A stretch of 53,254 nucleotides of DNA from Candidatus Bathyarchaeota archaeon (lineage in GTDB: Archaea > Thermoproteota > Bathyarchaeia > 40CM-2-53-6). The notes under the pieces are model-generated. The model ran no database searches and was not told the origin of the DNA. It was given only the letters and a program-made list of their open reading frames with translations. Positions within the stretch are counted from its first letter, which is position 1. Each line of letters opens with the position of its first letter. The translations under genes and the position numbers were made by a program. Below, piece by piece: positions 16,437 through 25,198 of this stretch. The stretch spans positions 163,845 to 217,098 of the forward strand of contig VBBN01000027.1 in assembly GCA_005888735.1 (NCBI GenBank). The letters are read 5' to 3'.

Positions 16437-18806
16437 TCATCTTGCCCGATGGGCTCCAGCTCTGTGGACGAACTGGTCGTAGATTGCAAGCTTCTCCAAG
16501 CCTACTTCAATGCCCTTTACCAGCTCAGGAGGCCGACTCTCAGCAAAGAACTTCTCCACTTCCGTTCTCCTGCCGACTCCTACGTAGGGTATGATGCTCT
16601 GCATCAACCTCGACACGTTGCCCGAGCCTTCGAAGAGCTTGTTCAACCAGTCTAGGTTAGTCTTGACCCATGGCCAAACCGCCGTCCTCCCATCAGGATT
16701 ATTTGTGCTGGCAGAGACTATGCTTGGTACATCCTGCTTCTTGACCTCTCCACCGGTCGCAAGTCCGAGCGCGCGCTGCACCAATGCAGGTTCTCGGAAG
16801 CTGGTCAAAGCCACTAGGAATCTGACCTTCTCCTCGTCCCCTTTGCTCTGCTTGTACTTCTGAACCAGCCCGTCAAAGTCCGAGGAAGACCTTGCATAAG
16901 CCACAGCAACCGCCTGCCGCTGGTCGGGTTCCACCTTGGAATACTCGGAGAATCGACGGGCGAGATCGTTCGCATAGTCTTGGTCGACCATTGCGAGCCT
17001 AGACATGAAGACTCCTCGGAGAAGGGTGCTGTTCTCGTCAGTCTTGTTCTTCAGAATCTCGAGCTGAGAACGGTGGAATCTACTGGATACCTCTGCGATG
17101 CTGGGCACGAGCGAGTTGAAGATCGATAGCTGGTCTGAGGCCTCGTAGGCGGGAAGATTTTCCCGTTCCTTGTCGTACTTGGCCAGGAGGGCGATGTAGT
17201 CTTGGAACGGTAGCCTGCCGGCAATCGTGAAGGCGAACGCGTCCGAGATTAGGCCCCACCTGTCGACTGGTGTGAGCTGGCTGTTCCAGACAAGGTCCAT
17301 CACGCCGTCATAGTCTACTCTGTAGAACCCGGTTTGGTCCACGTTCAGCTTCAATGATTTCAATGAGTGCGGAGTGTCAACTTGCTGCTCTTCCTTGTCG
17401 AGCAGCAGTCGTTGAGTTTTCCCGTTGATTTTCATCGTGACCGGGACAGGCCAGACTCCTTTCTCGCGTGCTCCCGAGAGCAGAAATCGTTCCTGGCTGA
17501 GTGTGACTTTGCCCGCTTTGAGGCTAACACTGATGACTGGAAAGCCCGGCTTTCTTATCCACTCGCTCATGATCCGTCTAACATCCGAGCCTGACGCTTT
17601 CTCCAGCTGGCTCCAGAGCTCGTTTCCGGTCGCGTTGGAGAAGATGTTCTTTTTCAGATAGCTCTGGATTCCTCGCCTGAAACCTTCCACGCCCGTGAAG
17701 GCTTCTATCATCCGGATGATATTGGCGCCCTTGCTGTAGCTAATCTGGTCGAAGTACTGGTCGATCTCTTTCGGGTCGTTGATCTTGACCTCTATAGGGT
17801 GTGTGCTCTGCAAGGAGTCTCGGGCCATGCCGATGGAAGTGTCTGTCCGGAGAAAGTCGTCCCAGACATGCCACTGGGGAAACATTGACTCGACAAGCTT
17901 GTAGCTCATGAAGGTGGCGAAGCTCTCGTTTAGCCATAGGTCGTCCCACCATTTCATCGTAACAAGGTTTCCGAACCATTGATGAGCAACCTCGTGCGCG
18001 ACGACTTCCGCAACCACTTTCTTGTAGCGGACGGTTGTGTTCTCGTCAACTAGAATGTACGCTTCTCGAAATGTTATTGCTCCCCAGTTCTCCATTGCTC
18101 CCTCGGCAAACTCTGGAACGCCTATCAGGTGGAGCTTGGGGAGTTGGTAGGGTGAGCCGAAGTAGGACTTGTAAAAACGCAAGGATTCTTTTGCAACGTC
18201 GAGGGCAAACTTGGCCTTCGGAGTATTGCCAGGGGTTGTTGCGATGATGATTTTGGAGGGCTTGTCCTCCACCTCGTCGAACCTGCCGACGCCCAAGTAG
18301 AGGAGGTAGGTGGACATTCGAGGAGTCTTCTGGAACGTGACAATCTTCTTGGCGCCCTCTGCCTTGACAAACTCTTCGGGCATGTTACTGATGACCTTCA
18401 GGTCACTGTCAGTCTTCACGGTGAGCGCGAACTCCGCTTTGCACTCAGGACGGTCGAAGCAAGGCAACAGTTTCCTAGCACTCGCCGCTTCGAACTGTGT
18501 ACTGAAAACGTATCCACCAGGGTAAGGCGCCTTGTAGAGTCCGGTTAGTTTTTCTGAGACAGCTCCACGGTATTGAATTTCCAGATTCCTGGAGAATGGT
18601 CCCGTCTGGACGCGGAGCTCTTCCGCGACCAGCTTATGCGCCAATGGCTTTCCGTTTGATGATACTTTGAGGATTTCCAATCCCGTAGAATCTAGTGTGA
18701 CGTCTCCTTCTGACTCTAGAAGGATTGCTAGGCTGCCGTCGAATTTGAGTTTCTTGAAATCTAGGTCGAGGAAAAGATTGTAGGATTTTACTTCCAAAAC
18801 TCCCAC
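16437..18806 (-). CDS. M1-family zinc aminopeptidase (tricorn interacting factor F2/F3 type)
   Basis: Cytosolic zinc aminopeptidase that trims peptides, in archaea often those released by the proteasome or tricorn. 789 aa, the usual length (~780). Seen: exopeptidase motif GAMENWG (236-242) and zinc site HEVAH (271-275) with the third ligand Glu294 in WLNESFA. An N-terminal beta domain precedes these, and a C-terminal helical domain occupies ~430-789. No signal peptide. Start GTG; a TATA-like CATTTAGG lies about 30 nt upstream, supporting a nearly leaderless mRNA. Confidence 0.96.
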   Translation of the reverse strand: MGVLEVKSYNLFLDLDFKKLKFDGSLAILLESEGDVTLDSTGLEILKVSSNGKPLAHKLVAEELRVQTGPFSRNLEIQYRGAVSEKLTGLYKAPYPGGYVFSTQFEAASARKLLPCFDRPECKAEFALTVKTDSDLKVISNMPEEFVKAEGAKKIVTFQKTPRMSTYLLYLGVGRFDEVEDKPSKIIIATTPGNTPKAKFALDVAKESLRFYKSYFGSPYQLPKLHLIGVPEFAEGAMENWGAITFREAYILVDENTTVRYKKVVAEVVAHEVAHQWFGNLVTMKWWDDLWLNESFATFMSYKLVESMFPQWHVWDDFLRTDTSIGMARDSLQSTHPIEVKINDPKEIDQYFDQISYSKGANIIRMIEAFTGVEGFRRGIQSYLKKNIFSNATGNELWSQLEKASGSDVRRIMSEWIRKPGFPVISVSLKAGKVTLSQERFLLSGAREKGVWPVPVTMKINGKTQRLLLDKEEQQVDTPHSLKSLKLNVDQTGFYRVDYDGVMDLVWNSQLTPVDRWGLISDAFAFTIAGRLPFQDYIALLAKYDKERENLPAYEASDQLSIFNSLVPSIAEVSSRFHRSQLEILKNKTDENSTLLRGVFMSRLAMVDQDYANDLARRFSEYSKVEPDQRQAVAVAYARSSSDFDGLVQKYKQSKGDEEKVRFLVALTSFREPALVQRALGLATGGEVKKQDVPSIVSASTNNPDGRTAVWPWVKTNLDWLNKLFEGSGNVSRLMQSIIPYVGVGRRTEVEKFFAESRPPELVKGIEVGLEKLAIYDQFVHRAGAHRAR

Positions 18807-19015
18807 TCAGTCGTTTGGCGAAAGACGAAGAGCTGCCTAAATGAAGTTAGCTTTCGAGTACGGCTGCGGTTGGTCGTGCTAATCGCATGGCTCGCAAGGT
18901 CGAGGGGTGAGCGGGAGAACTAGTAGCATGTTCATAACCGGGCGTAAGCGAGGCGACTCAGATAAGAAGCTCTCCGGATACCGCTGTCCTCGACGTTGAG
19001 AATCGTTTATCCCTC

Positions 19016-19021
19016 TTATAT
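19016..19021 (+). promoter_or_regulatory. TATA box of the downstream membrane protein gene
   Basis: TTATAT in CTCTTATATCAAAG predicts a transcription start near 19045. This argues for ATG 19059 and against an in-frame upstream TTG at 18996. Confidence 0.55.
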
Positions 19022-19058
19022 CAAAGGCTATGGAGTATCGATATCAAGACGAAATGAC

Positions 19059-19949
19059 ATGACAACGCAGCCGGAGCTCGGTATCAAACGCGAGCTGAAC
19101 CTCGACGAGGTTATCCTGAAGACCTTCGAGTTGTACCGAAGGGATTTCACGAAGTATTTCGTTCTCTTCGCAGTGGTGGGGGTAATCATCGGGGTTGTCA
19201 CGACGCTGGCAAGGCAGGCCTTAGTCCTCCCGACTCTGCCTCCCAACTCAACGCCTCAGCAGGTCTTCGACTGGTTCCCTAGATTCTTTGGTGTCCTGGT
19301 CCCGCTCGTCGCCTCGATCTTTGTCGTGACAGTCGTGTTCTCCCCCATTGCTCAGGGTAGCGCAATTAGGCTGGCCTCTGAGCAGATTGAGAAGGGACAG
19401 GCTGACATCGGGACGTCAGTTAGATTCGTTGTCTCAAGACTGCTTTCGATTTGGGCGTTGAGTATCGTGGTCGGCTTCATCGTTTTTCTGGGGCTCATCG
19501 CTCTAATCATCCCAGGGATAATACTGGCGATAATGTTCTCTCTCGCGTTACCCGTCCTCCTAATCGAGAAAAAAGGTGTCTTCGACAGCATGGGAAGGAG
19601 CCGTGAGCTCGTCGGCCATAGGTGGGCCAAGACGTTCGCGACGTTCCTTGTCCTGGCAATAATCTTCATAATAGCTTCGACTATCGTGGGTGCGATAAGC
19701 CGGCCCTTGGGCGTCGCAGGCCCGGTGGTCAACGGTCTCCTTTCGGCATTCTACCAACCTTTGTTCCCGATACTAGTGGCCGTCTACTACTACTCCAACC
19801 TCGCCAGAATCGCTCCGGTTCCCGCGGCCCAGATGCCGACCGCGACGAGCACAGCGACCCAGGTTGGAATGAAGTTCTGCCCTAGCTGCGGCACACAGCA
19901 GGCCTCCTCAGCCACCTTCTGCTACAAATGCGGGGCCAAGCTCAATTGA
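19059..19949 (+). CDS. Polytopic membrane protein (GPDPase membrane-domain-like) with C-terminal zinc ribbon
   Basis: 296 aa. A short cytoplasmic N-terminus (LDEVILKTFELYRRDFTKY) is followed by about five membrane segments: FVLFAVVGVIIGVV, FFGVLVPLVASIFVVTVV, a helical turn region, LSIVVGFIVFLGLIALIIPG, and FATFLVLAIIFIIASTIVGA. A GVFDSMGRSRELVGHRW loop matches the glycerophosphoryl diester phosphodiesterase membrane-domain family (no catalytic domain present). The tail carries FCPSCG...FCYKCG, a zinc ribbon on the cytoplasmic side. Function unknown. Confidence 0.85.
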   Translation: MTTQPELGIKRELNLDEVILKTFELYRRDFTKYFVLFAVVGVIIGVVTTLARQALVLPTLPPNSTPQQVFDWFPRFFGVLVPLVASIFVVTVVFSPIAQGSAIRLASEQIEKGQADIGTSVRFVVSRLLSIWALSIVVGFIVFLGLIALIIPGIILAIMFSLALPVLLIEKKGVFDSMGRSRELVGHRWAKTFATFLVLAIIFIIASTIVGAISRPLGVAGPVVNGLLSAFYQPLFPILVAVYYYSNLARIAPVPAAQMPTATSTATQVGMKFCPSCGTQQASSATFCYKCGAKLN

Positions 19950-20406
19950 CGACAGCGACGCGTAACGAGGCGCCGTGGGAATCTCGACAGAATCGGCATT
20001 GACTGGTGCTACTCGCAACCCCTGGGATCTCGAGACCGTTGCTGGTGATTCTAGCGGTGGGTCTGCGGCAAGTGTCGCAGCGAGTATTGAACCGATTTCG
20101 TGGTCTTGACCAGGAGCGCGACTCCCTTCTGAGGAATGGAGGTTCGTATTGAAACCCGGCGAGATACGCTGTGCGGATTGCAACTGCGCACCCCCAGAGT
20201 GTCAGCTTTCGAAAACACCGCGAGAATGTCCAGAGTGCACTCTTGAAGAGTGCTGTTGCTGGTCCGCGATCCATCAGTCCTGAAGTCGGCCAAGCTCCGC
20301 TGAGCCTTGCTCACGCGGCAAACCCCTATGATTCGATGACCGCCTTCACCTTAGCAAGGAGTTTAGAGATTTACTCAAGTAATTGGTCTCCTCCGACAGG
20401 ACGGTT
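19950..20406. other. Intergenic region, no supported gene
   Basis: Open frames on both strands here are Arg/Ser/Cys-rich and lack the periodicity or motifs of real proteins. No RNA gene or repeat was recognised. Confidence 0.4.
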
Positions 20407-21711
20407 CTAAGACGAGGATGGCGGCACTGAGAACGAAGGGTCTTCGCTCGGTGAACTCTGACCTCTGGCGCGAGTGACTTTCGCCGCTAAGACCAGCGAG
20501 GTGATCATGAAGAGTGCGGAGAGCAGGAATGGTGCGCCCGGAAGATTGACTGGCGCTTGGCCGCTAATGAAGTACGCGAACATAAGAGTGAAGACCGTAG
20601 GTCCGATAAAGCCGGTGAGGCCCATGAGGCTGCCGTTGATGCCTTGAAGCTGTCCCTGTTCGGATGGGCCGACTCGCCGAGTCATTAGACCTTGCAGCGC
20701 AGGTTGGACGAATCCGATTGGGGCGTAGAAGATTATTGCAATCATGAATACGAGGCTGTCGGGTGCTAGGCCCCAGATCACGAACCCAGTTGTGCCAGAG
20801 ACAATTCCAATGAGTAGGGCGATGCGTTCGCCGAACCGGGCGACGACTCGTCGGACGAGAAGTCCCTGAACAATAATGTTGCATGCGCCGACTAGAGCGA
20901 GTGCTGCTCCGACTGTTGCGTATCCCCAGCCGTATCTGTAGCCAGCGTAGAGTACGTAGACGCTGGGTAGGACTTGGAAGGCGAGGAAGTTGAGGAAGTT
21001 GGCTGCCACGTAGCCGGCGAGCCCTTTTCCTCGGATCATCAATAGGGAGCCGATAGGGTTGCCTCTTCGAAGCGAGACTGGGCGTCTATGCTCGACAGGT
21101 AGAGACTCGGGCAGCACTACGAGTCCGTAGGCGGCGCTTGCGAGTGAGAGTGCTGCTGCGCCCCAGAAGGGGAATCGGGGACCGATTCCCGCTAATAGTC
21201 CGCCGACGAGGGGTCCGATGATGAATCCCACGCCAAAGATGGAGCCTATCATTCCGTATGCACCGGCCCGTCGTTCGCCTGGGACAGTGTCTGCTACGTA
21301 GGCGAAGCTTACGGTGAAGCTTGCGCTTGTGATGCCGCTGACCACTCGTCCAATGAATAGCCAGGTTAAGTTAGGCGCGAGAGCCATTATGATATAGTCG
21401 ATCCCTAGGCCGAATGCTGAGAGGATGAGTACTGGTCGTCGACCGTAGCGGTCTGATAGTGCGCCTAGTAGTGGGGCGAATAGGAATTGCATCAGCGCCC
21501 AGGTTGTGCCAAACAGGCCGAAGACTGCGGCTCCCCTAGCCGTGTCTCCTCCGACGAAGCCGACTACTAGACCGGGGAGTACGGGAATTATGATGCCGAA
21601 TCCAAGGGTATCAAAGAGGACCGTGGCGAATATGAATGCTAGGGCGGCTCTGCTGGCTTGAGGTCTGGTTGCTGTTAGTACTGATGGAGGCTCTTGAGTC
21701 AGCTCAGACAA
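20407..21711 (-). CDS. MFS transporter, TetA-like multidrug/tetracycline exporter family
   Basis: Proton-coupled efflux pump of the major facilitator superfamily, 434 aa with 12 predicted helices. Seen: FDTLGFGIIIPVLPGL in helix 1, the family motif A in loop 2-3 (GALSDRYGRRPVLI), the AYVADTVPGERRAGAYG region after helix 4, IGPLVGGLLAG (antiporter motif C area), and a second-half repeat of motif A in degenerate form. This layout is typical of the TCR/Tet branch. Start TTG at 21711; a TATA-like CATCTAAAG about 26 nt upstream suggests a leaderless mRNA. The substrate cannot be inferred. Confidence 0.92.
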   Translation of the reverse strand: MSELTQEPPSVLTATRPQASRAALAFIFATVLFDTLGFGIIIPVLPGLVVGFVGGDTARGAAVFGLFGTTWALMQFLFAPLLGALSDRYGRRPVLILSAFGLGIDYIIMALAPNLTWLFIGRVVSGITSASFTVSFAYVADTVPGERRAGAYGMIGSIFGVGFIIGPLVGGLLAGIGPRFPFWGAAALSLASAAYGLVVLPESLPVEHRRPVSLRRGNPIGSLLMIRGKGLAGYVAANFLNFLAFQVLPSVYVLYAGYRYGWGYATVGAALALVGACNIIVQGLLVRRVVARFGERIALLIGIVSGTTGFVIWGLAPDSLVFMIAIIFYAPIGFVQPALQGLMTRRVGPSEQGQLQGINGSLMGLTGFIGPTVFTLMFAYFISGQAPVNLPGAPFLLSALFMITSLVLAAKVTRARGQSSPSEDPSFSVPPSSS

Positions 21712-21941
21712 GTCGTGGACACTATTTTGGGTCTTTAGATGATCGAAGGGATTCGAGTTACTATTAGCTGTGGGGCACGAGAGACCACTACTTCAAGTCA
21801 GTGAGGTCCTGGAAAGTGACGTCATGACCCGCCTATCGCAGTGAGACTGCCTGGTGTTCTGTTGAAAGAGGGGAGGGTCTCGATTCGCGCGAAGTGACGT
21901 AATAGCGACAAATAGGCACGCAGAGACAGTACCTGAGCGAG

Positions 21942-22391
21942 ATGTTGGGCACAGTCATCAGGAACTACGACTCTAAGGATTCCAAAGAGGTCCTGGTTCT
22001 CGCGGAGAAGTACGCTTCTTGGGATACGACACCGACAGAGGCGGATCTTGGAGGGTTCTGGTCCTCGGACCCGGAGCTGTTTCTCGTGGCGGAGGTGGAT
22101 GGCAAGGCGGTGGGGTTTCTGGTGGGTCGCGAGTCTAGAGATATGTCTGACGAGGTTCTGAGAAGAAGAGGAGCGACAAAGGCCGGGTCCATCGAGACAC
22201 TAGCAGTGGACGCGCAGTATCGAAGAAGAGGAATCGCAACAGACCTCCTCAACAAAGTCTTCGACCTCTTCAGACAAAGAGGAGTGGACTACGTTAGCCT
22301 AGCCGTTCCGGCAGAAGAAGAGGGAGCGAGAAGACTGTACGAGAAACTCGGATTCCGCGAAAGGGCCTACTTTCTCTCGAGGAAACTGTAG
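21942..22391 (+). CDS. GNAT-family N-acetyltransferase
   Basis: Acetyl-CoA-dependent acetyltransferase of 149 aa, in the size range of RimI-like enzymes. Seen: the core strand LFLVAEVDGKAVGFLVG (about 47-64), SIETLAVDAQYRRRGIATDLL in pieces (IETLAVDA; QYRRRGIATDLL, the acetyl-CoA pyrophosphate loop), and the C-terminal VSLAVPAEEEGARRLYEKLGF with the usual ARRLYEKLGF ending. The substrate is unknown. Monocistronic; the following gene is convergent and broken. Confidence 0.93.
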   Translation: MLGTVIRNYDSKDSKEVLVLAEKYASWDTTPTEADLGGFWSSDPELFLVAEVDGKAVGFLVGRESRDMSDEVLRRRGATKAGSIETLAVDAQYRRRGIATDLLNKVFDLFRQRGVDYVSLAVPAEEEGARRLYEKLGFRERAYFLSRKL

Positions 22392-22405
22392 TCCATCTCT
22401 TGCCC

Positions 22406-22809
22406 CTACAAGTAGTGGATAATCCGCTCATACCCGTCCAATATGCTCCACCGATTCTCGAAGCGTTCTTGGACCGGCTTGCTTAGCCTAGCAGCTTTCA
22501 TGGTCGGATGATTATCACAGAAGTTTCCGACCTCGGAACCTTTGAGCACCCAGTATCTCGGAAGGTTCTTCTTTCCAACCGCAACAAACACATAGAAGAC
22601 TTCGGAGGCAATCTTGGTCTTTCCCAGAAGCTACCCTTGACTTGGATTTCTTGCGGTCTTGACTTGGATGGCAATGGTCTTATCGTTTCGAGTAGCCAAG
22701 AGGTCAATGCGGGGAGCACTGCCATGAGTTGGTGCAACCAACCCATTCTACTAAGCTCGAAGGCTACAGCAAAGGTTCCCACCATTCCACGAATCATCTT
22801 TTTTGACAA
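22406..22809 (-). pseudogene. Decayed PD-(D/E)XK nuclease-like gene (frameshift plus in-frame TAG)
   Basis: The pieces read in order as one restriction-endonuclease-fold protein. From TTG 22809: GTFAVAFELSRMGW. After a one-base loss near 22736-22742: VAPTHGSAPRIDLLATRND and TIAIQVKTARNPSQG. Then TAG at 22631-22633, and in the same frame LLGKTKIASEVFYVFVAVG, NLPRYWVLKGSEV and a C-terminal helical part. The ID...IQVK pair matches the PD-(D/E)XK core. Relatives usually have Trp where the TAG stands (QGW), consistent with TGG to TAG. Two independent lesions make a dead gene the best explanation. Confidence 0.7.
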
Positions 22810-22926
22810 TCACTATCATGGGCATGCACTGGGGACCGCATAGCGACTCCCCCGTATAGGTCATCTGAGATAATTGTCGAGTTCAACCTAGCCGTGGGAA
22901 GCCGGTGACAGTCCACCCGCGGCTCA

Positions 22927-23109
22927 CTAAGCAGAGCCTTGTCCCATAGTTTTCAAGACTTTCAAAACCAAGCTTCCCAACATCCTCGCCTCTTTCTCAT
23001 CCACGTCCCGACCCCCCGAAGCCTCGCCCAAACGCTCCAGGACCATATCCGTGAAACGTTGAACACGCGCCAAGAACTCGGCGCGCGAATCAACCCCTGC
23101 ATTTTCCAT
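22927..23109 (-). CDS. Small helical hypothetical protein (60 aa)
   Basis: ATG-started frame encoding an all-helical, charged peptide (VDSRAEFLARVQRFTDMVLE ... VDEKEARMLGSLVLKVLKTM). The regular hydrophobic spacing and Glu/Lys content look like a genuine small protein. A purine-rich GGAAGAGGAAA lies just upstream of the ATG. No family recognised. Confidence 0.5.
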   Translation of the reverse strand: MENAGVDSRAEFLARVQRFTDMVLERLGEASGGRDVDEKEARMLGSLVLKVLKTMGQGSA

Positions 23110-23602
23110 GATTCGTGTTTCCTCTTCCGTGACCCCCGCGTCACGTCCCGTGGACCCTCACACACTACACCAGAAACCGATGGTCTTGGGCGGAGGTCCC
23201 CGAGACTACATGGTATATCCCTGTCTATCTACGAGCGATCTATTTTAGGATAGGGGTCCAAGCGAGAGTCAGCAAGGGTTTACTTTCAGTTCATATTCAG
23301 TTGTGTCTTCGAAGCACAGTTCAGACCCAGTGAATTACTTTCATGCGCCTGTAAAAGGCGCGAGGATTCCCACCGCTCGCAACAAACCGCGTCTAGTAAG
23401 ACAAATCCTCGTCGATTAGACAGCTACTAACTCTGGAATGATCTCTCCGCTTTTCTAGTTGACCCATACGACAATGAATGCCCATGCAATGCCTATGACA
23501 TCTAGAATCAATGCCTCATATTCGAGGGGAGTACCCAAGTAATCGTAGTTCTGATCGGCGAACAGTTCGGTGGGCCTCGACCCAGACCGGTATCAGCGAT
23601 TG
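23110..23602. other. Intergenic region, no firm gene
   Basis: No RNA gene recognised. On the minus strand near 23456-23560 a short frame ends in a hydrophobic stretch (ALILDVIGIAWAFIVVWVN) that could belong to a tiny membrane peptide, but its only usable start is an internal TTG giving about 25 residues. Confidence 0.3.
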
Positions 23603-23712
23603 AGAACCGGTGCCGGGAAACAGGCTTTGAAATCAGCAACTTGAAACGGCAATCGGAAAACAGCATTCTGAAATCACCATTCTGAAACAGCTACCAGAAA
23701 CCGGTACCACTG
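23603..23712. repeat. Degenerate tandem array of a ~14-nt unit
   Basis: About seven units of 13-14 nt in register, each beginning with an A-run: GGAAACAGGCTTTG, AAATCAGCAACTTG, AAACGGCAATCGG, AAAACAGCATTCTG, AAATCACCATTCTG, AAACAGCTACCAG, bounded by GAACCGGT on both sides (23604 and 23698). The rough consensus is AAACAGCATTCTG. It sits in a gene-free gap ~75 nt before the next start codon. Too short a unit for CRISPR; a repeat expansion or binding-site array is possible. Confidence 0.55.
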
Positions 23713-23787
23713 AATTTTTCCAACCCCCTAGGGCCTGCTCAAGTCTCGCGCGCTCAGAGCACGCTATTCCCTGCGCATGAGTAAAAG

Positions 23788-24138
23788 ATGAATAAGGCTC
23801 ACCGGAAGCCCATCCCAGCACGCTGGTATACCGGGATGGAAGTCATGATCGTTGTCGAGGCAAAGGTTCCACACGCTAGAATCAAGGAGTTCCAGGCTGG
23901 TTACGCGTCGATGCGAGGCAAGCCTCGGCCGCTCGGCTGGAGACAGTCCCTCCTCCTACAGGACACGGAGGACCCTGAACTTCACCGTCTCTCAACAACT
24001 TGGGAGAGCCAGGACGCTCTCGACAAATACCGACGCAGCACAAACGTGCCAGTGGTCATCGCGCTGTTCAGAAGCGTCGGCGTCGAGCCAAAAATCCACG
24101 TCTTCCAGATCCAAGAACGATTGGCACTAGCAGACTGA
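23788..24138 (+). CDS. ABM-type (dimeric alpha/beta barrel) monooxygenase-like protein
   Basis: 116 aa with one antibiotic-biosynthesis-monooxygenase-type ferredoxin-like domain: MIVVEAKVPHARIKEFQAGY (strand 1 and helix 1), GWRQSLLLQDTEDPELHRLS (strands 2-3), TTWESQDALDKYRRST, then VPVVIALFRSVGVEPKIHVFQ. This order and the TxWES...DALDKY element are typical of the family; the actual reaction is unknown. ATG 23788 lies ~26 nt after a TATA-like GCTATTCC, but the domain itself begins at ATG 23836, which is an alternative start. Confidence 0.75.
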   Translation: MNKAHRKPIPARWYTGMEVMIVVEAKVPHARIKEFQAGYASMRGKPRPLGWRQSLLLQDTEDPELHRLSTTWESQDALDKYRRSTNVPVVIALFRSVGVEPKIHVFQIQERLALAD

Positions 24139-24538
24139 CTATCCAGATTCCTGAAACCTAACCAATCTTGGCTCCCTTCTCAGGGTCGCCCGCTCCATCA
24201 AACACGTCTATCCCAAGATAGTCAAGTATGTTCGCGTGTTCACCAAGGTGTACAATGCTTATTCGAGACACGCGCGATTCTAGAATAACCTGTAAACCGA
24301 TTGAGCAGAACCCACGGACGACGCGCCTCCAGCCTTTTCCAAACAACCACGATTCCTATCTTACGGGATGGTTCTTGCTCTGTTTGAGCTTCCGGAGGTA
24401 GCTTGGGGTCGGATGATGTGCGTGGCCCACGGCCGTGAATGCTACCGACGGGTTACGCCGCTTGGCGAGAGCTACTGGATATGTCCAGACGAGCGTCATC
24501 CCGAGCCGATACGCCGTATCGCACTCGACTGTTAGAAA
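24139..24538. other. Intergenic region, no firm gene
   Basis: A 62-codon minus-strand frame (24158-24346) ends with a protein-like stretch (HLGEHANILDYLGIDVFDGA), but its N-terminal half does not look coding. It may be a gene remnant. A short inverted repeat CTATC-CCAA-GATAG lies near 24210. Nothing else was recognised. Confidence 0.35.
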
Positions 24539-25024
24539 CTATTCGGTTTTCGCCGGCCAGCCTGTCGGCTTTGACAGTTCCTTCGCGACGTCCTTCGAGG
24601 TTCTGTCAACAGCACCGTTAAACGCCGTCGTAATCGACTCCAGCTCCCTCTTCTTACGGGCCAAAGATAGCTGAACAGGCCTCGCACCAGTGTAGTAGAG
24701 AACGCCGGACAGTCCCAGGCAGAGGACGCCTGGCAGGATAAGAGGAGTGCCGGTCACTCCAAGCAGGACGACAAAGAGACCGATGAGGCCTGGGATGAGA
24801 ACAAGCCGCTGTGATTCTCGACACGTCCGGGCAAGCTTGTTCACCTCCACACCGGTCTGGTCAAGGAAACCACGCATCGTCTGCAGCTCGCCAATCCGTT
24901 TCAGAAGGTTCGGGGAAACCTTGGTCTCATCCACCGTAAATCCGACCTTGCTGGAAAGAGCCAGCAGCACAGTCTGGAGCGACATCACTAAGAATGTCCG
25001 CACGGTGACCATGACCACGAACAT
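24539..25024 (-). CDS. Membrane protein with central helical hairpin (161 aa)
   Basis: Unrecognised. The N-terminal hydrophobic segment (VRTFLVMSLQTVLLAL) precedes a soluble helical stretch (LLKRIGELQTMRGFLDQTG). Two adjacent membrane helices follow (LVLIPGLIGLFVVLLGVTGT, LILPGVLCLGLSGVLYYTGA), then a C-terminal charged helix (SLARKKRELESITTAFNGAV). Three in-frame ATGs occur within the first 15 codons (25024, 25012, 24985), so the exact start is uncertain. Confidence 0.75.
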   Translation of the reverse strand: MFVVMVTVRTFLVMSLQTVLLALSSKVGFTVDETKVSPNLLKRIGELQTMRGFLDQTGVEVNKLARTCRESQRLVLIPGLIGLFVVLLGVTGTPLILPGVLCLGLSGVLYYTGARPVQLSLARKKRELESITTAFNGAVDRTSKDVAKELSKPTGWPAKTE

Positions 25025-25198
25025 AGCGTTTCCAGAGATAGCCAGGGCCGGGAACAGCTGGTCGGTTGCGAAGTATCAGCTTCTATCTACAGATAGCCGC
25101 CGGTCATGCCACTCTTAACAATGCGAGCAGAGAAACGCCGGAGCGGAAACGAAACTACACAAGGAAAGAGCTGGCTCCGGAAAACTAGGAAGAAACGT

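Noticed and set aside
19352-19732. 126-codon minus-strand frame
   Set aside because: Shadow of the membrane protein with zinc ribbon.
23603-23712. CRISPR array
   Set aside because: Units are ~14 nt and contiguous, with no repeat/spacer structure and no cas genes in the window.
24158-24346. 62-codon minus-strand gene
   Set aside because: Only the last ~25 residues look protein-like; no start context or family. Kept as a possible remnant in the intergenic note.
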